Assembly: GCA_016199425.1 (NCBI GenBank)
Contig: JACQGT010000385.1
Location: forward strand, 1-6,568
Source of the DNA: Chloroflexota bacterium
GTDB lineage: Bacteria > Chloroflexota > Anaerolineae > Caldilineales > Caldilineaceae
DNA: 6,568 nucleotides
Direction of reading: 5' to 3'
Of this stretch, positions 1 through 5,185 are shown piece after piece. Numbering within the stretch: position 1 is the first letter of the stretch; each line of letters opens with the position of its first letter. A program made the translations under genes and the position numbers. The notes below the pieces were generated by a model that worked only from the letters and a program-made list of their open reading frames with translations, was not told where the DNA came from and did not search any database.

Positions 1-53
1 GCGCGCAGATCGTCCAGTTCTTCCTGCAGAGCCAGATAATCCTCGGTACGCAT
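1..53 (-). CDS. 5' end of an unidentified gene, cut by the window edge
   Basis: Only the first 17 codons and part of another lie in the window. Reading leftward from an ATG at 53-51 gives an acidic, helix-like start, MRTEDYLALQEELDDLR, preceded by AGGG four bases upstream. The EDYLALQEEL stretch faintly recalls the C-terminal half of Phd/YefM-type antitoxins, but this is far too short to name. A second ATG at 93-91 opens another frame (MINEERLDEAIG) that also looks protein-like until about base 57 and then turns into Gly/Ser/Arg-rich shadow sequence. The true gene could therefore start at 93 and carry a frameshift, or start at 53. Product unknown. Confidence 0.35.
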   Translation of the reverse strand, partial: MRTEDYLALQEELDDLR

Positions 54-117
54 CTTGCCCTATAGCTTCGTCCAGCCGTTCTTCGTTGATCATCTCGTTT
101 TTGCTCCACGTTGGGCG

Positions 118-735
118 TCAGCGCAGACCCGAAAGCACAAAGGCGGCAAAACCCAAAAGGATTAGGGCCGACAGGCGGTTGACCCAGCGCAGCCACGTCT
201 GGTTCAAACGGGAGCGCAACAGGTAGACCCCATTGCTCAACAGCACCCACCACAGCCCAGAGCCAACCAGGACGCCCAGAACCAGGAAGGCAGTCGAGCC
301 GGCACTCCCGGCCGCACTGGTTGTGCCCAGACCGGCGAAGATGGCGGCGAAGAGCACAAGAGTGCCTGGGCTGGTGATGTCCACAAGGAAACTGGAAAAG
401 TAGGTAGCAAGCAGCCCCCGCCCCTTTCGCATTGCACCCGGCACAGCAGGTTCGCTGCGAACGATGCGCAGGGCCAGCCAGGCCAGATAGCCGCCCCCTA
501 TCAGGCGCAAGACCACCTGCCCGTGGGACAAAGAGCCGCCGATGAACACAACGCCAAAACCGGCGATGGCGGCGTAGAGGCCGTGGGCGGTGGCCGAGCC
601 AAAACCGGTGACCATCCCCCGCACGACGCCTTCCGCCAACGTGCGCTGGATGCAGAGCACACCGATAGGGCCGATGGGGGCCGCAATGGCCAGACCGACA
701 AGCAGACCGCGTAGAAAGAGAACGCCCTTTTCCAT
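118..735 (-). CDS. LysE-family amino acid/metabolite exporter
   Basis: Predicted 205-residue inner-membrane protein of the LysE/RhtB superfamily, whose members export amino acids or related small molecules. The family hallmark is present twice, as expected for its internal duplication: APIGPIG near residues 19-25, followed by a Gly-rich helix (RGMVTGFGSATAHG, 39-52), and TSPGTLVLFAAIF at 121-133. About six hydrophobic segments are visible (roughly 6-30, 40-66, 72-92, 107-135, 148-172, 186-203). The frame is open upstream to 858, but I place the start at the ATG at 735-733: it has GGGGAGG seven bases upstream, and the residues before it (Ala/Arg/Cys-rich) do not resemble the family. The substrate cannot be read from the sequence. 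It is the last complete gene of the leftward run, 140 bp beyond the 147-residue gene. Confidence 0.88.
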   Translation of the reverse strand: MEKGVLFLRGLLVGLAIAAPIGPIGVLCIQRTLAEGVVRGMVTGFGSATAHGLYAAIAGFGVVFIGGSLSHGQVVLRLIGGGYLAWLALRIVRSEPAVPGAMRKGRGLLATYFSSFLVDITSPGTLVLFAAIFAGLGTTSAAGSAGSTAFLVLGVLVGSGLWWVLLSNGVYLLRSRLNQTWLRWVNRLSALILLGFAAFVLSGLR

Positions 736-742
736 CACCCAA

Positions 743-749
743 CCTCCCC
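743..749 (-). promoter_or_regulatory. Ribosome binding site fixing the lysE-family start
   Basis: GGGGAGG on the minus strand, seven bases before the ATG at 735. It decides for this start over the in-frame ATG further upstream near 858. Confidence 0.75.
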
Positions 750-797
750 TTTTGCCTGCCCAGAGGCGGTTAACCGTTTTTGCTGGTAGGCCTGCGT

Positions 798-825
798 TCC
801 TGCAAGAGCGCCCATACTTGCAGGA
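798..825. repeat. 9-bp perfect inverted repeat between two genes
   Basis: TCCTGCAAG (798-806) and CTTGCAGGA (817-825) are perfect inverted arms around a 10-nt loop. They lie in the 140-bp spacer between the 147-residue gene and the exporter, about 60 bp before the exporter start. No U-run follows on the minus strand, so it is not a classical terminator. It could be an attenuator, an RNA-processing hairpin or an operator. A separate 10-bp palindrome, TGCGGCCGCA, lies at 844-853 nearer the upstream gene's stop. Confidence 0.6.
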
Positions 826-875
826 GAATCTGGCCGTAGCGGTTGCGGCCGCAGCCATCTGCGTTGGGTAGCGTT

Positions 876-1319
876 TTAATTCGTGGAAACGGGTGATGGT
901 TTTCCCAGTTGCTTGACCGAGAAGCGCGCCACCTCCGTTTCTCCGGAGAACGAGGAAGATACAAACGCGGCCATACCCGCATCCAGGTCCTCAAAGTAGA
1001 AGAAGGTGGCCAGCAGCTTTGGGAACAGGCAAGTGCCGTGTATAAAGTGTTGATCCGGCAGGTGAATGAGCCTGACATGGCTGGGCAGGGAGAGATCAGT
1101 CTTGAACACGGAGCGGGCTATGTGGGCCAGGGTTTGCTCGAGCAGGGGATGGCGGGTCTGTTCCCCCATTGTCATGAATGCAGGGTTCTCCCCAAAGTGT
1201 TCGAAGAAGAAGTGGTAGATGGCGGAGAAATCGGTGCCTGTTGCCATCTTCAGCTTGAGCGCGGGCAAACGCCGTAATGCTTGATAGTACTCTGGTCCTT
1301 GTTTACGGGTTGATTTCAT
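876..1319 (-). CDS. Unrecognised 147-residue protein
   Basis: I do not recognise the family. The ATG at 1319-1317 has AGGGG seven bases upstream (1331-1327). The protein looks like a folded cytosolic domain rather than a chance frame: a basic N-terminus (MKSTRKQGPEYYQALRRLP), an aromatic stretch (AIYHFFFEHFGENPAF, about 33-48), a helical segment HPLLEQTLAHIARSVF, then the predicted strands HVRLIHLPDQHFIHGTCLF and LLATFFYFEDLDAGMAAFV, and a Ser/Lys-rich tail. There is no signal peptide, no convincing membrane helix and no Cys cluster. Its coding sequence appears less GC-biased than its neighbours, which could reflect transfer, but this is only an eye estimate. It is transcribed in the same direction as the flanking genes, with 117 and 140 bp spacers. 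Confidence 0.72.
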   Translation of the reverse strand: MKSTRKQGPEYYQALRRLPALKLKMATGTDFSAIYHFFFEHFGENPAFMTMGEQTRHPLLEQTLAHIARSVFKTDLSLPSHVRLIHLPDQHFIHGTCLFPKLLATFFYFEDLDAGMAAFVSSSFSGETEVARFSVKQLGKPSPVSTN

Positions 1320-1335
1320 TTTTTATCCCCTAATA

Positions 1336-1348
1336 GCCAACAGTTGGC
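1336..1348. repeat. 13-bp odd palindrome ahead of the 147-residue gene
   Basis: GCCAAC, A, GTTGGC forms a perfect dyad 17 bp upstream of the ATG at 1319, just beyond its ribosome binding site. It could be an operator or a small mRNA hairpin. The rest of the 1320-1436 spacer shows no convincing promoter. The stretch at about 1370-1425 looks like degenerate spacer sequence. Confidence 0.4.
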
Positions 1349-1436
1349 CACTGGTCTCTGCGGCCAGATCGCGGATAAAGTTATTCAGCGTAGATCAATC
1401 CAAATCATGCAAATCCGCGTCCCCTTCTTTGTTTCT

Positions 1437-1703
1437 CTACACCAGATTGTTGAGCCAGGCCCGGTGTAGCGACCACTGATCCGCGGCCGGGTCCCAGCGC
1501 AGCTCGTACTGGGTATTGTCCACCGCTTTGATCAGAAAGCAGCGCAGACTTTTGCCTCCCACCCGTTCTTCCCACTGGCGGCCCACGTCCGACACATAAC
1601 GGGTCTGGTCGCGCCAGACAAAAGAGGTAGGCCGCACCGATCCGGACGGCATCACCCGCACCAGCACGCGCACGGCTTCTTCGACAAGTACTTGGGTTGT
1701 CAC
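1437..1703 (-). CDS. Small 88-residue conserved-looking protein, possibly DUF6504-like
   Basis: The start is a GTG at 1703-1701 with GGAG seven bases upstream (1714-1711). The layout suggests one compact beta-rich domain: RPTSFVWRDQTRYVSDVGRQ, then WEERVGG, then SLRCFLIKAVDNTQYELRWD, then a C-terminal WSLHRAW. The pattern of F-x-W, R-Y-x-V, a Trp, then a strand pair ending in W-x-L-x-R-x-W resembles small actinobacterial and Chloroflexota proteins of the DUF6504 type, some of which lie near error-prone polymerase genes. The match is from memory of the pattern and is weak. No catalytic residues, signal peptide or membrane segment are apparent. It lies 71 bp downstream of the cinA-type gene. 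Confidence 0.7.
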   Translation of the reverse strand: MTTQVLVEEAVRVLVRVMPSGSVRPTSFVWRDQTRYVSDVGRQWEERVGGKSLRCFLIKAVDNTQYELRWDPAADQWSLHRAWLNNLV

Positions 1704-1753
1704 TCAGATTCTCCAATTCCTAAAGTTGCAAGTGGCAGGTGACGCCACGCCCC

Positions 1754-1795
1754 CCAACTCCTAACTCTGAACTCCTAACTCAAAACTCCAAACTC
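1754..1795. repeat. Heptamer tandem array, six copies of GAGTTNN (minus strand)
   Basis: On the plus strand the units are ccaactc, ctaactc, tgaactc, ctaactc, aaaactc and caaactc, each exactly 7 nt: NNAACTC on plus, GAGTTNN on minus. The 7-nt phase appears to continue leftward to about 1719 with a different unit (cctaaag, ttgcaag, tggcagg, tgacgcc, acgcccc). The right half overlaps the last six codons and the stop of the cinA-type gene. This matches the style of short tandemly repeated (STRR-like) spacer sequence. Confidence 0.85.
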
Positions 1796-2290
1796 TAACA
1801 GCATTTGCAACGCCAACTGCGCGCTGAGCAGTTTGTTGCCCCGGCGATCCGAAGTCCAAACCACCCGCTCGGCCCGTTCTGTGCCGTCGGTGGCGCTCAG
1901 GTGCAGATGGACCAGCCCGGACGGCTTCTCGGCTGTACCGCCCCCCGGTCCCGCAATGCCGGTGATGGCGACGGCCACATCCGCGCCGTAGAGGGGCAGC
2001 GCACCCTGGGCCATCTGCTGGGCCACCTCTGCGCTCACCGCGCCGTAGGCCAGCAGCATCGCGTGCTGCACACCCAGCAGCCGCTCTTTGGCTGCGTTGC
2101 TATAGACCCCCGCACAGCCGACAAACCAGACCGACGAGCCGGGGATTTCGGTGATCAGATGGCCGACCAGCCCGCCCGTGCAGCTTTCCGCAGTGGCGGC
2201 CAGTAGCCCGGCCTTTGCCAGCGCCTCGCCCATAGAGCGGGCCAGGGGGATCAGGTCGGTTTCGGTGATCGGGGTTGTGGCATTATTCAT
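1775..2290 (-). CDS. pncC: CinA C-terminal domain protein, nicotinamide-nucleotide amidase
   Basis: A stand-alone CinA C-terminal domain of 171 residues. Members hydrolyse NMN to nicotinate mononucleotide and ammonia, recycling pyridine nucleotides in the cytosol. Diagnostic motifs: AESCTGG (34-40) with the presumed catalytic Ser36; YSNAAK (63-68), whose Lys68 corresponds to the conserved active-site lysine; GAVSAEVA (83-90); and TGIAGPGGG (110-118) followed by KPSGLVH. There is no N-terminal MoCF-like (COG1058) domain, so this is the short PncC/YgaD-type form. I chose the ATG at 2290-2288, with GGAAG eight bases upstream, over the in-frame GTG at 2305, which overlaps that site. The last six residues (EFGVLS) and the TAG come from a 7-nt repeat array, so the original C-terminus has probably been replaced or extended. 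Confidence 0.93.
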   Translation of the reverse strand: MNNATTPITETDLIPLARSMGEALAKAGLLAATAESCTGGLVGHLITEIPGSSVWFVGCAGVYSNAAKERLLGVQHAMLLAYGAVSAEVAQQMAQGALPLYGADVAVAITGIAGPGGGTAEKPSGLVHLHLSATDGTERAERVVWTSDRRGNKLLSAQLALQMLLEFGVLS

Positions 2291-2298
2291 TGCACGAT

Positions 2299-2307
2299 CT
2301 TCCACCT
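2299..2307 (-). promoter_or_regulatory. Ribosome binding site fixing the pncC start
   Basis: AGGTGGAAG on the minus strand ends eight bases before the ATG at 2290. The alternative GTG start at 2305 lies inside this motif, which favours the ATG. Confidence 0.65.
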
Positions 2308-2313
2308 GTGGTC

Positions 2314-2363
2314 AGTGAACAGTAATCAGCACGCCCCTTACTGATTACTGATTACTGTTCACT
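2314..2363. repeat. 16-bp perfect inverted repeat built from 7-nt units
   Basis: AGTGAACAGTAATCAG (2314-2329) is the exact reverse complement of the right arm at 2348-2363; the loop is 18 nt. The right side is itself heptameric: actgatt (2340), actgatt (2347), actgttc (2354). The hairpin fills most of the 77-bp spacer between the methyltransferase stop (four bases away) and the pncC start (23 bases away). No U-run is seen, so a REP/MITE-like or RNA-processing hairpin is more likely than a simple Rho-independent terminator. Confidence 0.85.
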
Positions 2364-2367
2364 TTCT

Positions 2368-3594
2368 TCAAACGCGCCGCGCCATCAGCAGCAGCCGCTC
2401 CTCCCCCCGCCGGGTGAGAATCGCCACACCGGGCCGCCCGCCGTCCACCAGCTTCAGCCGGGGGCGCAGGGACTCCGGCTCGATGGGCGGCCCCCGGCGC
2501 TTCAACTCCACCTGACCGATACCCAGCGCCTGCAAGCGCCGATTCAGGGTTTTCAGGCTGAAAGGGTGAATCTCCTCGATCAGAAAGCTCTGCACAAAGG
2601 GCGTTGCCCCACTCCCCGCGCCCCTGCGCGGCCGCACCAGATAGGCAATCTGCGGGTCGAAGAGATGCGCGTCCAGCATCTCACACAGTTCGGCAAAGGG
2701 ACCGGCCCGGATCACCGCCGGGTCTGGCTCGTGGAGATAGTGGCCGACGGCCAGTTCACCGACCGGCGGCGCAACCAGAGACGCGTCAATTGTGTGCCAG
2801 CCAGCCTCGTCGTAAACCGACGCTCGACGCACGCCCCCATCCGCCAGGGACCCGAACCAGAGCACAGCCTCTTTGCACGTCCGTTCGTGGCTGATAAACT
2901 CCACCCCGCAGCCGGGCGGAATCTCGTCGTCGGCCACGCCGGGCGCTACCTTCACCCCCAGCGCGGGGATGCGCGCCTGCAAGCGCAACAGAAGCGAGAG
3001 CGGCGGAATCATCTGTTCCAGGCCAAAGAGGCGTCGCCCCTCGGCCCGCCGGGCCGGGTCGGCAAAGGCTGCCCCGGCGGGGGGCAGTCTGTCTGCGGCC
3101 AGTTCATCGGTCCAGTCGGCCAGACGAAATTCGACCTGCCCGCTCAATCCCAGCGCGGCCGCGTTGGCCTGGGCAAAACGCAGCCGCACCGGGTCGGTCT
3201 CATAGGCGATGACCGGACGCTGGCGGGCCAGGGCCAGGGTATCTCCCCCGATGCCGCAGCCCAAATCCAGGACTGGGCCAGGGGGTGCGTGGCTGTGCAA
3301 ATGGACGGCCCGGTGTTGGGCAATCGGCCAGGCCGTGGCCTGCTCCAACGCTTCTGGCGTAAAAAAGAGACGGGCCGCGTCGGGAAACTTGGCAACGGCT
3401 CGTTGCCGCGTTGTCGCCAGGGTCAACAGACCGGCGGCCTGTTCCGCTGTATGGGTGGCGCGCAATTCAGTCAATAGGGACAGATGATTGTGGCTTGCCA
3501 ACTCCCGTTGGGCCAGCATCGCCAGGGCATCTGCCGCATGCGCCGAAAGTAGAAAGTCTACCACCGATTCGGCCTGCGTCTGCTTTTCTGTCAT
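2368..3594 (-). CDS. Class I SAM-dependent methyltransferase with THUMP-like C-terminal domain
   Basis: A 408-residue cytosolic protein, probably an RNA (rRNA or tRNA) base methyltransferase. Its order is a helical N-terminal region (1-105), a Rossmann methyltransferase core (about 106-260) and a C-terminal THUMP-like region (about 310-408). SAM-binding motif I is VLDLGCGIGGDT (108-119) and the acidic motif II is YETDP (131-135). The catalytic-loop position reads FADPARR (177-183), the DPARR variant typical of the THUMP-like family rather than DPPY. The C-terminus has ELKRRG (363-368) and ends in a strand, VAILTR, also family-like. The frame is open far upstream, but I place the start at the ATG at 3594-3592: residues before it are not family-like and the promoter lies just outside it. 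The ribosome binding site is weak. The exact target nucleotide cannot be inferred. Confidence 0.88.
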   Translation of the reverse strand: MTEKQTQAESVVDFLLSAHAADALAMLAQRELASHNHLSLLTELRATHTAEQAAGLLTLATTRQRAVAKFPDAARLFFTPEALEQATAWPIAQHRAVHLHSHAPPGPVLDLGCGIGGDTLALARQRPVIAYETDPVRLRFAQANAAALGLSGQVEFRLADWTDELAADRLPPAGAAFADPARRAEGRRLFGLEQMIPPLSLLLRLQARIPALGVKVAPGVADDEIPPGCGVEFISHERTCKEAVLWFGSLADGGVRRASVYDEAGWHTIDASLVAPPVGELAVGHYLHEPDPAVIRAGPFAELCEMLDAHLFDPQIAYLVRPRRGAGSGATPFVQSFLIEEIHPFSLKTLNRRLQALGIGQVELKRRGPPIEPESLRPRLKLVDGGRPGVAILTRRGEERLLLMARRV

Positions 3595-3633
3595 AGTTCG
3601 CCATCTGTTGCTCTTGCGTTCACTGTTCCATTC

Positions 3634-3661
3634 ATTATAGCCCCCGCCCCTCTCCCGGCAA
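3634..3661 (-). promoter_or_regulatory. Sigma70-type promoter for the methyltransferase gene
   Basis: On the minus strand, TTGCCG (3661-3656), a 16-bp spacer, then a perfect TATAAT (3639-3634). A start near 3627 would give a leader of roughly 32 nt. It is the best leftward promoter in the window and may serve the whole run of minus-strand genes. Confidence 0.65.
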
Positions 3662-3680
3662 ACTTTCCGGCCAAGTACGC

Positions 3681-3693
3681 GATTCCGGGAATC
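3681..3693. promoter_or_regulatory. 13-bp palindrome upstream of the methyltransferase promoter
   Basis: GATTCC, G, GGAATC is a perfect odd palindrome 20 bp upstream of the -35 box. Its position suits an operator or activator site, but no cognate regulator is in the window, so function is a guess. Confidence 0.35.
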
Positions 3694-3782
3694 AGACGCC
3701 TTCGCCCCTAACTTGAAGTACAACCCGCCAAACGGGGAGGATGAAAGCAGAAGAAACGTATACAAACCGTAGTCCAGTTGAC

Positions 3783-3812
3783 TTGACGCGCATCTTCGCT
3801 ACCCGCTATGAT
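3783..3812 (+). promoter_or_regulatory. Sigma70-type promoter, distal, rightward
   Basis: TTGACG (3783-3788), an 18-bp spacer, TATGAT (3807-3812). Each box is one mismatch from consensus. Transcription would begin near 3819, leaving a leader of about 234 nt before the forward gene, or producing a separate short RNA. Confidence 0.5.
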
Positions 3813-3818
3813 AGACAC

Positions 3819-3920
3819 GCAAAGGATGTGATAAAATTCACGAAAGAGAGCGGGATGGTTCTCCTGTTGCCAACTGACAGCCCCTGGCACAATCTCTGGG
3901 CGAGCAGTCATCTGCTTTGC
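3819..3920 (+). ncRNA. Possible structured leader or small RNA
   Basis: Nested complementary segments start exactly where the distal promoter would initiate: GCAAAG (3819-3824) with CTTTGC (3915-3920), AGAGA (3845-3849) with TCTCT (3893-3897), and TGCCA (3868-3872) with TGGCA (3885-3889). A small hairpin, GTGA/TCAC, lies at about 3828-3841. A T6 run follows at 3959-3964 without a clear stem. No known riboswitch consensus was matched. Short stems of this size can arise by chance. Confidence 0.2.
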
Positions 3921-3964
3921 AAGAAAATTTGGGTATATCCTACTAGACGTGGAGACGGTTTTTT

Positions 3965-3993
3965 CGGACAACCGATAGCGGCTATGGTACTAT
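3965..3993 (+). promoter_or_regulatory. Candidate proximal promoter for the membrane-protein gene
   Basis: CGGACA (3965-3970), a 17-bp spacer, TACTAT (3988-3993). The -35 box matches consensus at four positions. A start near 4000 would give a leader of about 50 nt. Confidence 0.4.
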
Positions 3994-4008
3994 AGGGTAG
4001 AGTTAGCT

Positions 4009-4023
4009 CCCACCACAGGTGGG
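4009..4023 (+). promoter_or_regulatory. Small hairpin in the 5' leader of the membrane-protein gene
   Basis: CCCACC, ACA, GGTGGG is a perfect 6-bp GC-rich stem with a three-base loop, 20 bases before the AAGGAG ribosome binding site. It could stabilise the mRNA 5' end. It has no trailing T-run and is not a terminator. Confidence 0.45.
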
Positions 4024-4052
4024 TTCGTCTGCAATAGAAAATAAGGAGAATC

Positions 4053-5024
4053 ATGAGCGTACAACAAGAACACCTGACGATGAAACAAGCCCCCATTGCC
4101 GATCACACGGAGGCCCAAGTGGAAAAGCCACCGAAGCTGGAATACAGCGTCAAAGAGGCTGATGAATCGTTGGAAGCCTACATTTCCGCCATCAGCGGAG
4201 CGATTATCGGCGTCCTGGCGACGCTGCTCGTTCTCTACATTTTGAATGGCGGAACTCTGCGCTTCACCAACCCGGCCAGACTGGCGGCCATCGAGGCCAG
4301 CCTGACCCGGGTGGATGAGAATGTGGGCGCGGTGAACCAGAATGTGGAGACGGTTGCTACCCGCCTGGCCGCGCTGGAAGGCGAAGCGGGCGTCATCAGC
4401 CAATTGCAGACCAGCCTGACCGATCTGGACGCCAGTCTGGGTTCCCTGGACACGGCAATGGCCGCGCAGGGCGTGCGCATGGACGGCCTGGATGAATCTG
4501 TGGCCGCGCTGGATGTGACCCGCAAGAACTTCGACACCTTCACCGCTGCGTTAGCCTCTGCTCTCAGCGAAATGGGCGCAGTTGCCGCCCCGCTTGAAGC
4601 GGCAAGCGGGGCAGAAGCCCCGGCTGTCCAAGCACCCGCAGCGCCCGTTACGGAAGCCGCTGCGTCTGAGCCAAAGATGATTGCCGCGGCGGTTACATCG
4701 GCGGTAGCCGTTCACACCGACTTGGCCGCGGATGCCGTGCAGGTCATCCTCTTTGTGGATGCCAACGGCGACGGCGCGCTGGACGACGGCGAGGCCGCTC
4801 TGGTGGGCGCGACGGTCACGCTGACCCCTGCCGAGGGTGAGGCTGTGAGCCTGGACAGCGCGGAGAGTGGCGCTCTCTTCGAGGCTTTGGCCGTAGGTGA
4901 GTACACCGTTTCTTTGCAAGACGTTCCCGGCTATACGCTGGGCGGCGAGACCAGCGCGACTGTGACTGTGGAAGCTGACGCCGAAGCAGGCCAGGTGGTC
5001 TACTTTGCGGTGGCTGCCGAATAA
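4053..5024 (+). CDS. Membrane-anchored coiled-coil protein with SdrD-B-like domain
   Basis: 323 residues, ATG with AAGGAG four bases upstream. A hydrophilic N-terminus (1-42) is followed by one membrane helix (about 43-64) and then Ala/Leu/Val/Asp-rich heptads (about 77-175) that predict an extended coiled coil with almost no Lys. Residues 176-226 are an Ala/Pro/Glu linker. Residues 228-321 form a beta domain: VILFVDANGDGALDDGE (231-247), with a D-x-N-x-D-G calcium-loop pattern, then VGATVTLT, GEYTVSL, PGYTL and a terminal VYFAV strand. This is the Cna-B/SdrD-B surface fold. There is no cleavable signal and no LPXTG-type anchor, so the most likely topology is N-in with coiled coil and beta domain outside. 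A structural, tethering or adhesive surface role is inferred. The combination is not one I can name. Confidence 0.85.
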   Translation: MSVQQEHLTMKQAPIADHTEAQVEKPPKLEYSVKEADESLEAYISAISGAIIGVLATLLVLYILNGGTLRFTNPARLAAIEASLTRVDENVGAVNQNVETVATRLAALEGEAGVISQLQTSLTDLDASLGSLDTAMAAQGVRMDGLDESVAALDVTRKNFDTFTAALASALSEMGAVAAPLEAASGAEAPAVQAPAAPVTEAAASEPKMIAAAVTSAVAVHTDLAADAVQVILFVDANGDGALDDGEAALVGATVTLTPAEGEAVSLDSAESGALFEALAVGEYTVSLQDVPGYTLGGETSATVTVEADAEAGQVVYFAVAAE

Positions 5025-5035
5025 GATTTGCCTGA

Positions 5036-5185
5036 AGTAACTGGGGCGCGATTCCCCTGGCCGACGCCCTGGGCCAACCGCCCGACTACACGGGGATTCT
5101 CATCCTGGAACTGCGCCCCTGCTTCCGGGACCGGCTGGCCGAGGCCCTGGCGACGATGCAGGCGATTTTAGCGATTGGGGATTAG
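5036..5185 (+). pseudogene. 3' remnant of a probable sugar phosphate isomerase/epimerase-type gene
   Basis: A start-less plus-strand frame, opened by a TGA at 5033 and closed by TAG at 5183, encodes about 49 residues with protein-like content: IPLADALGQ, then DYTGILILELRP (about 5084-5119), then RDRLAEALATMQAIL. The signature of G-Y-x-G, a hydrophobic strand ending in E-L-R-P, then a C-terminal helix matches the end of xylose-isomerase-like TIM-barrel proteins (sugar phosphate isomerase/epimerase, AP-endonuclease family 2). The only ATG is near the end, so it cannot be a complete gene. It begins only 12 bp after the membrane-protein stop and runs antisense under the 3' end of glcF. The family assignment rests on a short match. 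Confidence 0.5.

Larger units (their letters stand above)
3595..4052. other. 458-bp divergent intergenic region
   Basis: It separates the leftward methyltransferase gene from the rightward membrane-protein gene. It holds one leftward promoter (3634-3661), a 13-bp palindrome, two candidate rightward promoters (3783-3812 and 3965-3993), a possible structured leader between them and a small hairpin before the forward ribosome binding site. The reading frames crossing it (for example 3741-3995 on plus and 3708-3971 on minus) have no acceptable ribosome binding site and no protein-like composition. The middle part is less GC-rich than the coding regions. Confidence 0.7.

Noticed and set aside
736..858. 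41-residue N-terminal extension of the exporter
   Set aside because: Ala/Arg/Cys-rich, unlike LysE proteins, contains the 798-825 dyad, and the internal ATG has a strong ribosome binding site.
1754..1795. Possible CRISPR array
   Set aside because: Units are 7 nt with no spacers, so this is a tandem heptamer repeat.
2566..3477. Long 303-residue plus-strand frame opposite the methyltransferase
   Set aside because: Antisense shadow in GC-rich DNA; the minus strand carries clear methyltransferase motifs.
3595..3765. 57-residue N-terminal extension of the methyltransferase
   Set aside because: It would place the consensus TATAAT promoter inside the coding sequence, and its residues are not family-like.
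3811..3880. ACGCAAAG near a leader start, suggesting a cyclic-di-GMP-I riboswitch
   Set aside because: The other conserved blocks of that riboswitch (the GGUAG and GUUACC segments and the tetraloop-receptor) are absent.
3708..3971. 87-residue minus-strand frame in the same spacer
   Set aside because: Overlaps promoters on both strands, lacks a ribosome binding site and resembles no protein family.
3741..3995. 84-residue forward frame beginning MKAEETYTNRSPVD in the divergent spacer
   Set aside because: Its GGGGAGG abuts the ATG with no spacing, the composition is not protein-like, and two candidate promoters lie inside it.
5041..5060. GGGG/CCCC hairpin after the membrane-protein stop as a terminator
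   Set aside because: Only a 4-bp stem, no T-run, and it lies inside the isomerase-like remnant.
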